Positions 18,903-27,982 of a stretch of DNA of 64,000 nucleotides are shown piece by piece; positions within the stretch are counted from its first letter, which is position 1, and each line of letters opens with the position of its first letter. The position numbers were made by a program, and so were the translations under genes. Origin of the DNA: Prasinococcaceae sp. CCMP 1430. Taxonomy: Eukaryota > Prasinodermophyta > Palmophyllophyceae > Prasinococcales > Prasinococcaceae. The notes beneath the pieces were generated by a model, which did no database searches, was not told where the DNA came from, and was given only the letters and a program-made list of their open reading frames with translations. The stretch is taken from the NCBI GenBank assembly GCA_013416795.1, contig RQSC01000032.1, forward strand, positions 1,866 through 65,865, read 5' to 3'.

Positions 18903-19535
18903 GCGTTGAACAGCGTGGTAGAGGCCACCGCCAAGGAGGTGCAGCCGGGCGAGGGGTGCACCGGCGGGCAGCTGTCAGAGCGCGTGCGCGAGGCGTTGCG
19001 CATGCACCTTGCACAGCCCGTGTCAGTGGTGACTGCTGCGGCTGCCGACGGCAGCCTCGTGGGGTTCACGTGCGGTAGCGTCACGCCCGTCACCCTCTCA
19101 CCCGAGCCAGTGCTGGCGTTGAATGTGAGGGTCGAGTCAGCGGGGGGGCGGGCGCTCGCACCACGCACAGGTGCGCGGGGCTTCGCCGTGCACCTGCTGG
19201 GCGAGGGTGGGGTGCAGCTCGCGCAGACCTTTGCCTCTGGCGCTACCAACTCGGAGACGCACTCGGCGCGCTTCGACAGAAGCGGTGTAGCGTGGGAGCG
19301 CTGCGTGCGCACGAGTGCGCCGCTGCTGCGCGCTGGCGGTGTGCGTGCCGCGCTGCTGTGCGAGCCCCTCGATGGCGCCGATTTGTGCGTCGGCGACGCG
19401 CGTGTCGTGCTCGCCAAGGTGGTGGGCGTCGACCCGCAACGAAGCAGCCAAGGCGACGGCGCGCGCTCCAGCGCAGGGTCTCCGCTGCTGTATCTCGACA
19501 GGCAGTACGCCGCACTGGCGCCATTGCAAATATGA
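18903..19535 (+). CDS. Flavin reductase-like (FMN-binding split barrel) protein
   Basis: The open frame from about 18903 to 19535 contains the flavin-reductase domain pattern: QPVSVVTAAAADGSLVG, then FTCGSVTPVTLSPEPVLALN, FAVHLLGEGGVQLAQTFA, and a C-terminal PLLYLDRQYAAL. Members bind FMN and use NAD(P)H to supply reduced flavin, or act as oxygenase partners. The start is unresolved: upstream in this frame there is no ATG with good context, and a nearby ATG at 18767 is in another frame, so a short 5' exon is likely. It converges with the DLEC1-like gene, with only about 40 bases between their ends. Confidence 0.65.
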   Translation, partial: ALNSVVEATAKEVQPGEGCTGGQLSERVREALRMHLAQPVSVVTAAAADGSLVGFTCGSVTPVTLSPEPVLALNVRVESAGGRALAPRTGARGFAVHLLGEGGVQLAQTFASGATNSETHSARFDRSGVAWERCVRTSAPLLRAGGVRAALLCEPLDGADLCVGDARVVLAKVVGVDPQRSSQGDGARSSAGSPLLYLDRQYAALAPLQI

Positions 19536-19577
19536 TAAAGAAGCCGCTGCATATTACTGAGAAATCGCGCGCGCGCC

Positions 19578-22500
19578 TCATGCCATGGAATGCACCTTCG
19601 ACTTGACCGCGAACGAGTCGGCACCACTGAGGCCACCCTCGGCGCTCTCGTCCGCCGTACCCACGCCGAGAGTACGCACGGAGAAGCCGCGTCCACAGCG
19701 CACCTTGAAGCGCAGCTCGCGCCCCCAGGCACGCTCGCCGGCGAGCGGTGCGAAGGTGATGGCGACCCGCTGCGTGCGGGGCCTGCCGAGTCCACAAGCG
19801 CCGATGACGCCCGCAGCGGGCTGCGCACTGAAAACCGACCGCTCGCCAACCTCGCCCACCGAGACGTCATCCCCCGTCTCCACCAAGCTCCACTCGGCGT
19901 CAACATTGGACGGGTTCTCCAGCGTGATGGTGAGCGTGCGCGTGCTCTCTGAGTGTACGGGTCCAAAGTGAAGTGCATCCCCACCATCGCTGAGCGGGCC
20001 CGACGCTCGCGCCACAACCTCAGGGTGTACGAAGGAAGCCACCAACGGGAGCGTCTGTACCGCACCCGAGCCGGCGAAAGTGATGTTCAGCGAACCCTCG
20101 ATGGTCGAGTCTACGCGCGCACTCTCCTCGCTCGAGGCGACGGGCGCGTGGTACTTGAGCGCGACGTCCACGCACTCACGCGGCGGCAGCTCGACGTCAT
20201 ACACCCCGCTTCCGGATCCGCCATCGAGCACGAAGCGCGGGTGCGCCACGTCGACACCAGTCGCCTCGAAAGGGTTGCTCGCGCTCAGGGTGAAGCGCTG
20301 CATGCAGGGCTGCGTGTTGGTGAGTATCACCCTGCGCGTGCCTCGTGAGGCGCTCTCGGGCACAGGCGCCGCGACAACGAAGCTGAGGCCCCCATCGCCG
20401 TCGAAGTCGGCCTCGAGCGAGGGTGCGACGCTGAGCGCCTCGAGTTGCAGCGCCAGCGGGCTGAGCGGCACCGCACTCCGCGCAGCCGTGGGGTGCATGC
20501 CGCCCACGAGGTTGATCGCCAGCGAGTCTGCGTCCTTGGCCAATGCCCCCTTCTTGCCACGCATGGTCAGGCTGAGCGGGACCTCGCACGCAACGATCTG
20601 CTGCGCGCCGCTGAGGAAGCCGCGGAAGTGCCCCGCGCTCTCCGACGCGAAGGTCACGTCGAAGCGCGCCGCCTCGCCGCCTGCAATGAGCGCCTGCGAA
20701 GGCTCCACCGCGAATACAGCAGGGGCGAGCTCAGTCGACCCAGCCTCGAGGGAGTGCTCGCTCACCTCCACCACAACGCCTGTGCGCGTAGGTACGAGCG
20801 TCGCGTCCGCCGCACGCCCACAGCCGTTGCCTGCTTCACCCCCTTCGTCGCCGCAGTACATGCGCACCGACCAGTCGACGCGCATGGGCAGCGGCCCTGT
20901 GTTGCGGACGTAGAAACCCTTCGTGGCGGTCGGCGCCGCCTGCATCGTCTTGCCCCACAGCAGCGATCTGAGGGGCCGCGTCAGGCCCGCGACCTCGGCG
21001 GCGGCCGGGGCGCGGTCGCGTCGGATCTGCAGAGGCGTGCCAACCACTCCCGCGCGCACCGGGATCTCGCGCGGTGCGATCGTGCCCACGCGACACTCCA
21101 ACGTGTCATCGTACTCTCCCGGCAGATCCGAGTAGCAAGTGAGCACACAGCGGAACTCCCCCCATGGCGGTAACGTGCCCGCGCTCGGCGAGAGCGTGAT
21201 GGCCACGCCGTCGTGAGCGCCCAACAGGCGCGCCTCAGTGTCCTGGTCGTCGCGCGCACGCGTGAGGGCCTGCCCAGCCTTTGAGGAAAACGTGCGGTGG
21301 TGCTCGTGGGCATCGCTCAGAACAGGCTGCGTGGAGCCGTGAGTGCCGATCCCGCGACGCACAGTCGCACCTCCCAGGCTGTAGGGAGTGCCAAAGCGCG
21401 ATGCACCGCTGCCGGCCGTGGTCGGCGGAACAGGGCGCGAGTGAGCGCGCGAGAGCCCGCCGCGGGCACCGCCAACGCTCGAGGAGGTATGTGGTGGCAC
21501 GGCTGTGTACGCGTGCATGGTCGATCCAATGCTTGCAGGCGCGCCCACGTCTGAACTGCCTGGCCCGTCGGGCAGCGCGGAGAAGCGCCGCAGCGACAGC
21601 GCGACCGGTGCCTCAATGGCGGTCGTGTTGCGGATGACCAGCTCGACGCGTGTGGGCTCACGCAGTGCGCATTCCTCCCCAAAATCGAGGAGGTCAGGCT
21701 CGGACACGACAGGCTGCCCGGCGCGCTCCATGGCATAGGTGACACCGAGCGAGCGGACGCTACCGCTCACAGCGAAGGCAAGCGGAGACTCCATGCCAGC
21801 AACGGTGCCCACGACGACGGCGTCGAGCTCGCCTGGCATGCGCGGAGTAGCGGTCACAAGGAGCTCGGCCTCGGCACCCGGCTCCAACCTGCCCATCCGT
21901 GGCTCGACAGTCAACGAAACGGTGGCCTTGCCGTCCTCGCCGGCAATCGGGTCCGCGCCCCAGTCAAAGCTCGCCGGTAGCATCGTCATGTTGCGTATTG
22001 GCAACACGCGGATCTCGGGTACGCCCACGAAGGCCTCACCCAGTTCGAGGCAGGCGGCACCGAGCGCCGCGCGTGGTGCTAGCGCCTCCGCGCAGAAGGC
22101 CGCGTACGCAGGCGCACCACCCGCAACCGTGCAGACCACGCAACCACGCACGGCGCCAGCCTCAGCGCGCGGAGGCACGTACGTCGCAGGCACATGCGTC
22201 TCGCCGCCCGGAGGAAGCACGCCGGCGGTTTCCTCGAACGTCAACCCCTCGAAGTCGGTCGTGCCAAGTGTCCACTCCGCAGGCGTGTCGGAAAAATTGC
22301 ACAGCTTCACGCTGGTGTCCCACGCCTTCTCCACCTCGACGAGCCCAATGTCCACGGCAGGCTCACCGAAGCGCACCTCAGGCGCAGCCACGCGAGCCGC
22401 AACGCTTACCTCAAGCGGCGGCCCATGATCGACCACGCACTGCACACGCGCGTCGATCGCGCCCACTGCGGTAGGACGTAGCTCCAGGCGCAACTCGACC

Positions 22501-25208
22501 GACTCGCCTGGTGGCACCTCTCCCTCCGAGGGCTCCACAAGCACGTCGGCCGCGCCTTGCGTCTTTGCTGGCGCGGCGGCTGCACAGCCCAGAAGCGACA
22601 CAAGCGGAGGCGCCTCCGCACCGCTGCCGTTCGCGCTCGGCAGACGGCGCGAAGAGGCACTCGCAGATTGCCAGCTGAAGCTTGCCGCGCTGCTTGAGTT
22701 GTTGTACAGAGTGACCGTTGACGCGTACGTCTTGCCCACGAGCATGCTCTCGGCGAAGCGCACGAAGCGCGGAGCAAGCTCTACATCGCGCGCAGCGCCC
22801 ATGGCCTCAGCGCGTAGCCGCGCGGCTAGCACCTCACCACCCCCTGAGCCCTCCGCTCCCTCCACCGACGTGTCAACCACAAGGTCCAGCGCGACCCCGA
22901 ACCTCGCCACCGCGTCCGGAGCAAACGTGAGCGTGAAGGCGAAGTCCGCCGTCGGTGGGAGCACGCCCGATGCAGGGCTGATGACGAACGCGCCAGCCGC
23001 CTCAAGAGGCGTGCGCACGCGCGGCGCGCCTGGCGCACACGGCGGCGCGCGCACTTCCCAACGGTATGGGAGCGGCACAGCCGTCGCCGAGCGCATCACG
23101 ACGGTGCGGGCAGTGCGTGCGCCGGGAACCGTCTCACCGAGCCACAATGGCCTCTCCGCAAGGTCGCCGTCAAGCTCGCCGGGCAGCACCGCACGCCCGT
23201 CGACCTTCGCGGCGGCCACATCGAGGCTCGTGCCCTGCCCCGAGATGCAGAAGGTCTTCACCTGGCAGTTGTCGCACACCATATGGAAGGTCGTGTTGTG
23301 CGGGCCCGAGACACTCGGTGCAAAAATCACCTCGAGCTCGAGCACCTCGCTCGGTTCGAGCGCGAACGCGCGCGGTGAGATCGTGAAGAGGCCACCCTCG
23401 AGAACGAGATCGGGGGAATCGTCTGCCATTGCAAGCGGCGCTCCAGGCAGCGGTTGGCCATCGCCGTCGAGCGCGCCCTGCCTGGATCGCGCCCACTCCT
23501 CCGCGCTGAACAACCTGAAGGAGCCCGCTCCACCGACGTTGCGGCACTCGATCACCTTGCGCTTGGTGAGGCCCTCAAGGCAGTTGGAGCACTGAATCGC
23601 CTGCGGCACGGTAAGCTTGGGCGGCGCGCGGTGCCCGCGCAGCTCCACGCTGAACGTTCCCTCCTCGGTGGCAACAGTGAGTGCGTCCTGGTAGTCAGCC
23701 AGACTGTCAGGGAAGAAGCGCACCACTATTCGCACGCCCATGCCCGGTGCAAGAAGACCGGAGCCCGCGGGGAAGCTCTGCTCTGAGATGGAGAAGAACT
23801 CTGAGGTGGGCGGCAGCACCTTGATGCGACGCGAGAAGCGCGACCTGTTGCGCACGTGAACCGTCATCTCGTACACCACACCTGCCTCGTAGTCCGTGAA
23901 CTCGACAGTCTCGGGTTGCACCACGAATGGGTTGGCCTCGTGCGCCATGAGTTCGCCCGACGCGCCCGCATCGCCACCGCCGCCCACGCTCACGCCCGCG
24001 CCTGAGCGCAGCGTCGCCGATGCCAGATCGCTGACGGACGCGGAGGACGCGTTCTGTCCGACCGTGTGGCGCGGGGTGCGCAGGAAATTGAGCTTGGCGG
24101 CCATATTTTTCAGCAACTTGCGCTCGATGTCCATCTGTGCGGCGGGCATCTTGGGTTTGGCCTTGGGTGGTGTCGGCGCGCGCATCGAGGAGGCGTGTTC
24201 GCCCGCAAAGGCTGATCCGAGCGTGTCGGTTCCGAGGCCACCCAAATCCGCGGCCCCGCCACCCCCGCCCCCTACTGTGCTCGTAGTGTGCATCGCCAGG
24301 TCCTCCGCCTCGCGCTCTGCGCGCGCGGTCGCCGTGCGCGCGAACACATGCGGGAAGGTTCGTTGCTGGATAGTGGTGCGCATGCGCTGATTGACGGTCG
24401 GCTGGAGATACGCCGCGGCGCGCCCCATGAATTCGAGGGTGGCGGGCGGCTGCTGCACTTCCCACACGCCGCGCTCGTGCACGTCCAATAGGCCGAGCAC
24501 AGATATGAGCCCGTTCGACTCGAGCTCGGCCGGATCCTGGCGAAGCTGCGTGCGCATGCGCGGCAGGCCTGTCTCGCGATGGCCGGCCGTGTAGAGGTCG
24601 TCGGCCTCAGCCAGGGCACGGCGCTCCTCCGCTCGCGCGGCCGCAGCTGCGCGCAGTAACTCCGCCTCGAGGGCATCGCACGCTGTGAGCGTCGCGTCGC
24701 ACGCGCGGTCGATCTCGGCGATGCGCTGCTCGTACTCGTCGTCTTTGCGCAGCTCCTCGGCCGATCCGCGGGCGGCAGCGTCAGCTCCGCCCTCAGGAGC
24801 GGCGTCAGCCCCCTCAGCAGGCTCTGCGCCGACCGCGGGGGGTTCCTCATCGCCCCCGTCACCGCCGTCGGCCGAACCTTCATTCGCGTTGTCAGGATCG
24901 GCGCCCGCCTGAGCGTGGGCGCCTGTGTCGGTGCCCCCGCCGTCGGCGCCTCCGTCGGCGCCTCCGTCGGCGCCACCGTCGGTGCCGTCCGCGGGATCAT
25001 CCGCGTAGAGCGACGCAAACTCCTCTTCCAGCAGTGTGCCAATGTATCCGACGCCGGGCACGAGCGGCCCAGGCATGGTCACCTCCTCGTCGCCCCTGAC
25101 TTCGCCCTTTGCCGCCGCCGCGCCGTCTGCGCCGGTCGCGCCGTCCTCGTGCTGGGCCTCGGCCTCGGCCTGGGCCGCGTCCGTGTCGGCGGCCATGCCG
25201 CGCCCCAT
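19578..25208 (-). CDS. DLEC1: DLEC1/CFAP81-like ciliary ASH/MSP-repeat protein
   Basis: A single open frame of about 1,876 residues from the Met at 25208. The first 170 residues are acidic and include (DGGA)n repeats; a coiled coil follows (YEQRIAEIDRACDATLTACD). Then come the features typical of DLEC1: a Leu-rich LISVLGLLDVHE, the motif ERKLLKNMAAKLNFLR, and FVVQPETVEFTDYEAGVVYEM starting a long series of ASH/MSP beta-sandwich domains (blocks such as LLAPGMGVRIVVRFFP, ALEPSEVLELEVIFAPS, and VPPGESVELRLELRP). DLEC1 (CFAP81) sits on the axonemal central apparatus. The absence of introns in 5.6 kb contrasts with its neighbours. The start is the first Met before the acidic region; the frame is open further upstream but low complexity. 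Confidence 0.85.
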   Translation of the reverse strand: MGRGMAADTDAAQAEAEAQHEDGATGADGAAAAKGEVRGDEEVTMPGPLVPGVGYIGTLLEEEFASLYADDPADGTDGGADGGADGGADGGGTDTGAHAQAGADPDNANEGSADGGDGGDEEPPAVGAEPAEGADAAPEGGADAAARGSAEELRKDDEYEQRIAEIDRACDATLTACDALEAELLRAAAAARAEERRALAEADDLYTAGHRETGLPRMRTQLRQDPAELESNGLISVLGLLDVHERGVWEVQQPPATLEFMGRAAAYLQPTVNQRMRTTIQQRTFPHVFARTATARAEREAEDLAMHTTSTVGGGGGGAADLGGLGTDTLGSAFAGEHASSMRAPTPPKAKPKMPAAQMDIERKLLKNMAAKLNFLRTPRHTVGQNASSASVSDLASATLRSGAGVSVGGGGDAGASGELMAHEANPFVVQPETVEFTDYEAGVVYEMTVHVRNRSRFSRRIKVLPPTSEFFSISEQSFPAGSGLLAPGMGVRIVVRFFPDSLADYQDALTVATEEGTFSVELRGHRAPPKLTVPQAIQCSNCLEGLTKRKVIECRNVGGAGSFRLFSAEEWARSRQGALDGDGQPLPGAPLAMADDSPDLVLEGGLFTISPRAFALEPSEVLELEVIFAPSVSGPHNTTFHMVCDNCQVKTFCISGQGTSLDVAAAKVDGRAVLPGELDGDLAERPLWLGETVPGARTARTVVMRSATAVPLPYRWEVRAPPCAPGAPRVRTPLEAAGAFVISPASGVLPPTADFAFTLTFAPDAVARFGVALDLVVDTSVEGAEGSGGGEVLAARLRAEAMGAARDVELAPRFVRFAESMLVGKTYASTVTLYNNSSSAASFSWQSASASSRRLPSANGSGAEAPPLVSLLGCAAAAPAKTQGAADVLVEPSEGEVPPGESVELRLELRPTAVGAIDARVQCVVDHGPPLEVSVAARVAAPEVRFGEPAVDIGLVEVEKAWDTSVKLCNFSDTPAEWTLGTTDFEGLTFEETAGVLPPGGETHVPATYVPPRAEAGAVRGCVVCTVAGGAPAYAAFCAEALAPRAALGAACLELGEAFVGVPEIRVLPIRNMTMLPASFDWGADPIAGEDGKATVSLTVEPRMGRLEPGAEAELLVTATPRMPGELDAVVVGTVAGMESPLAFAVSGSVRSLGVTYAMERAGQPVVSEPDLLDFGEECALREPTRVELVIRNTTAIEAPVALSLRRFSALPDGPGSSDVGAPASIGSTMHAYTAVPPHTSSSVGGARGGLSRAHSRPVPPTTAGSGASRFGTPYSLGGATVRRGIGTHGSTQPVLSDAHEHHRTFSSKAGQALTRARDDQDTEARLLGAHDGVAITLSPSAGTLPPWGEFRCVLTCYSDLPGEYDDTLECRVGTIAPREIPVRAGVVGTPLQIRRDRAPAAAEVAGLTRPLRSLLWGKTMQAAPTATKGFYVRNTGPLPMRVDWSVRMYCGDEGGEAGNGCGRAADATLVPTRTGVVVEVSEHSLEAGSTELAPAVFAVEPSQALIAGGEAARFDVTFASESAGHFRGFLSGAQQIVACEVPLSLTMRGKKGALAKDADSLAINLVGGMHPTAARSAVPLSPLALQLEALSVAPSLEADFDGDGGLSFVVAAPVPESASRGTRRVILTNTQPCMQRFTLSASNPFEATGVDVAHPRFVLDGGSGSGVYDVELPPRECVDVALKYHAPVASSEESARVDSTIEGSLNITFAGSGAVQTLPLVASFVHPEVVARASGPLSDGGDALHFGPVHSESTRTLTITLENPSNVDAEWSLVETGDDVSVGEVGERSVFSAQPAAGVIGACGLGRPRTQRVAITFAPLAGERAWGRELRFKVRCGRGFSVRTLGVGTADESAEGGLSGADSFAVKSKVHSMA

Positions 25209-26138
25209 GCCCTTGCTTGTCCGCGCGCCCACCCGCGAGCGCGGCCAGCGCCACGCCCGGGCTTGCGTTCGGACGGCGGGTTCAAGGGGCCGGGAGGGGG
25301 CGAAGAGGAGGTGCGGGGGCGCGCCGCCCGCCCCCCGCCGCGCGCACACTGGTGCTCCGCGCCCGCGCTCGGTCCTTCGCCTTCACTGCGCTGCGCGGCC
25401 GGCGCGCTCGCGCGCCGCGCCACCAAAAAAAAAAAAAAAAAAAAAAGGGTTCCATATGCGCGCGAACGGTCCCGTCGCGCGCGCGGCCGCGCGGCGCGCT
25501 TGCGCGCGCGAACGCACGCCATCGCAGCTCGGCGCGCCCCTTTTGGATTCCAAACGGATTCCGCTGGATTCCATCTAACGTCCCAACGCGAACGCGCGCG
25601 CGCGGCGCGCCCGATGCGGCGCTGGGCTCGGAGCAACGAACGAATGGACCCTGAAAATGAACGTACCCCAAATGTGTTGTACGCGCGCACGGGGCCGTAC
25701 CCGCAACCGGCGCGGAGGGTGCGTTCGGGGGTTTGGGGAGGCGAGGAGATATTTGGGCGCTGCCGCCGGCCGCTTGCCAGCCGCTGCCACAGCGCGGCCC
25801 GTGCGCGTGCGCGCCCGACGCCAGGGCTCCCCTCTTCCCCTCCCGTGCGGGTGACACGCTACCTCCGCGCGCGCCAGGCGCGTGCGAGCAGCTCCCCTCC
25901 GGTCGCGCCGCCTCGGCTCGAGCGCGGCGGGCGGCGGAGCGAGTGCCGTTCCTGCGCCTCCCACAGATGCGTCTGGACGTGGTGGGGGTGGCCGGCGGCT
26001 CGAGACCGAGGCCTCGGTCGCGGTGCGGCGGGGAGCGCCGGAGGGCGGAGGGGGCGGGCGGGGCGGCGTGAGGGTGGCCAGGGGAGATAGGGGGAAGGGA
26101 GATCTCGACGACGCGCCTCAAGGCCGGTCTGCTCAGGG
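25209..26138. promoter_or_regulatory. Divergent promoter region, DLEC1-like and CRM-RRM genes
   Basis: 930 bases between two divergent starts. A 23-base A tract (25424-25446) is followed about 95 bases later by three GGATTCC heptamers at 25545, 25556 and 25566, spaced 10-11 bases apart (one helical turn). The A-tract followed by TTTGGATT arrangement is also seen upstream of the carrier gene at 57 kb. I saw no convincing RFX X-box. Confidence 0.5.
25545..25572 (+). promoter_or_regulatory. Three helically phased GGATTCC motifs
   Basis: GGATTCC at 25545-25551, 25556-25562 and 25566-25572. The 10-11 base spacing puts all three on the same face of the helix, which suggests a cooperative factor-binding site; function inferred only. 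Confidence 0.4.
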
Positions 26139-26984
26139 ATGAGCGCAACCGCAGCGGCGCCGCGCGCGGCGCGGAGCGGAGCGGCGGTGCGCCGCAGCGG
26201 GTGGCGCCGCAGCGTTCGTGGCGGACTTCGCGGCGGACTGCGTGGCGGCGCGCGCGGCCTGTGCGCCCCTGTGCGCGCGGCGCCCATCGAAGGCGAGAGC
26301 GAGACAGAAAAAGATGACACCGACGGGGCTGAAGCCGAGCCCGTGGTCGCAATGGACGCAACTGACCCGACAGTCCGCGCCGCATGGGACTCGGTTCGCA
26401 AGCAGCTCATCTCGGTCGGACGCGCTGGCGTGCGCCAGTCGCACGCCAATTCGCTCGCCGAGGCGCTGCGCGCACACTCGCTCGTCAAGGTCAAGCTCGC
26501 AAGCGACGCCATGGACGCGGGTCGCGCGGCCGCCGAACTGACGGCGCTCGTGAAGCGGGCAGGTGGCAGCAGCGCGTACGTCGGCGCCAAGGGCCAGATG
26601 CTCATGTTCGCGCGCGACGAGGGCGCCGTCGCGGCGGCCGCGGCTGGCGCTGCGAGCGGCGGCTGCGGCAGCAGCAGCGCGCGCGCGCCGGGCGCGCGGC
26701 TGCGAAAGAGCGCGCCAAAGCTCTTCATGGGAGGGGTGCCTCACGATATGACGGCCGAGGACGTCGAGGCGCTGGTGAGGCCGCACGCTGGCGGGCCTGC
26801 CGCCCCGCTGCGCATCGAGCTGCCGGTGGCGCGCGACGGCAGCGGCAACAAGGGCCACGCGCTGCTCACCGTCGGGAGCGCCGAGGCGGCGGCGGCAGTC
26901 ACGGCGGCTCTCAACGGCAAGGCGGTCGGGCAGGAGCGCACGCTCTCGGTGCGCCCGGACGGCGCGAAGCACAAGAGGCGATGA
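26139..26984 (+). CDS. CRM-domain plus RRM RNA-binding protein
   Basis: The 281-residue protein starts with an Arg/Ala/Ser-rich segment with almost no acidic residues, consistent with organelle targeting. Residues about 80-170 fit a CRM (YhbY-like) domain: RKQLISVGRAGVRQSHANSL, then HSLVKVKLASDAMDAG and the strand GAKGQMLMFAR. After a Gly/Ser/Ala linker an RRM occupies roughly 195-275 (KLFMGGVPHDMTAEDVEALV, KGHALLTVGSAEAAAA). CRM domains act in plastid and mitochondrial intron splicing and ribosome assembly, so a plastid RNA-processing role is likely. The CRM plus RRM pairing on one short chain is unusual. Unspliced; divergent from the DLEC1-like gene. Confidence 0.7.
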   Translation: MSATAAAPRAARSGAAVRRSGWRRSVRGGLRGGLRGGARGLCAPVRAAPIEGESETEKDDTDGAEAEPVVAMDATDPTVRAAWDSVRKQLISVGRAGVRQSHANSLAEALRAHSLVKVKLASDAMDAGRAAAELTALVKRAGGSSAYVGAKGQMLMFARDEGAVAAAAAGAASGGCGSSSARAPGARLRKSAPKLFMGGVPHDMTAEDVEALVRPHAGGPAAPLRIELPVARDGSGNKGHALLTVGSAEAAAAVTAALNGKAVGQERTLSVRPDGAKHKRR

Positions 26985-27574
26985 CCCCGCCGCCGGTCCC
27001 GGTCCCGAGGCGCGCGCCCGCCGTCCCGGCGCTGCGCGCTCAGCTGGCTCGCCCGCCCATTTTATTAGTAAACCCTACACTTCGAAAGCCCCTAAACCCC
27101 TCATCATCCCGGACCCTGCGCCGTCGTCGATTTCGAGCAAGTTTTTCCTTTGTTGCCGCATCGGAGGCAACACTCGCGGCGATTGTTGCCTCAGAGTCAG
27201 TCCGGGGCGACAACGCTCCCGGCGGCGGATGGTCGAACGGACATCGGCGCCAGCCGGCCGGGCCGCGCGAGGTTTCTTTACCTATGATGAGACCCGCAGC
27301 TCGGCACACACAGGATCATCCCGAATCAATCATAAATCCCCACAGGCCGAAAGTGATGGGAAAGTGATGGGGCGCGCGCGCCCCGAGCGCGGCGCTAAGG
27401 GGCACGAGAGCGCCCGCGATGCGCGCATGCGAACTCGAACTCGCACCCGCATGCGAACTCGCGCGAGGGCGCTCTCTTTTTCTCTTTGTTTCGCTTGCCT
27501 TTCTTTGGGGGCGAGCGCGGTGCGGTGCGGTGCGGTGCGGTGCGGTGCGGTGCGGCCGCGGCGCGCGCGCGCGT
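26985..27574. other. Intergenic region
   Basis: Holds the 3' end of the CRM-RRM gene and the upstream side of the molybdate-transporter locus. It contains single AAACCCTA (about 27069) and a run of tandem TGCGG pentamers near 27521-27555. No coding motif before the bacterial-like fragment. Confidence 0.4.
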
Positions 27575-27715
27575 GGCGATACCTCGCCTCTGACGAATCC
27601 GGCTTCACCACTGGTGCCGAATTCCGCATCGACGGCGGCAGCTCGATCTGATGAACCCGATCAGCCTCGCCTCGGGCGTCGTCCCCGAATTCGGACCTGT
27701 CGAGACGATCCTCGC
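27575..27715 (+). other. Bacterial-like fragment: SDR 3' end joined to a sugar-isomerase 5' end
   Basis: The reading YLASDESGFTTGAEFRIDGG followed by SSI and a stop is the C-terminus of a bacterial short-chain dehydrogenase. The stop overlaps an ATG in the bacterial TGATGA style, and the next reading MNPISLASGVVPEFGPVETI matches the start of alphaproteobacterial sugar-phosphate isomerase/epimerases. At about 27715 the homology switches to the eukaryotic molybdate transporter. So about 140 bp of what looks like a bacterial gene junction is embedded here. Confidence 0.55.
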
Positions 27716-27951
27716 GGCGCGCACCGGCGGGCGGCTGACGCTCGCCGAGGCGAGCGGGGCCATGGGCGACCTCGGCACGTTCATCCCGCTGACGCTGGCG
27801 CTGGCGACCAACCGCGGCCTCGACCTGGGCACCACGCTCGTCGGGACGGGCATCTACCACGTGCTCACCGCCTTCGCCTTCAAGATACCCATGCCCGTGC
27901 AGCCAATGAAGTCCATAGCTGCCATCGGTGAGGAGCGCGCGCGCGCGCGCA

Positions 27952-27982
<31 letters not shown>

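Noticed and set aside
18664-19014. Minus-strand reading ending in SAEGKAPLEIRLAHDFLQ that resembles the end of an ankyrin-repeat protein
   Set aside because: It overlaps the flavin-reductase-like gene region on the other strand, has no further ankyrin units upstream, and the match is only about ten residues.
25209-26138. RFX X-box upstream of the DLEC1-like gene
   Set aside because: Only a partial half-site (GTTCCATATG) was found, not the paired motif.
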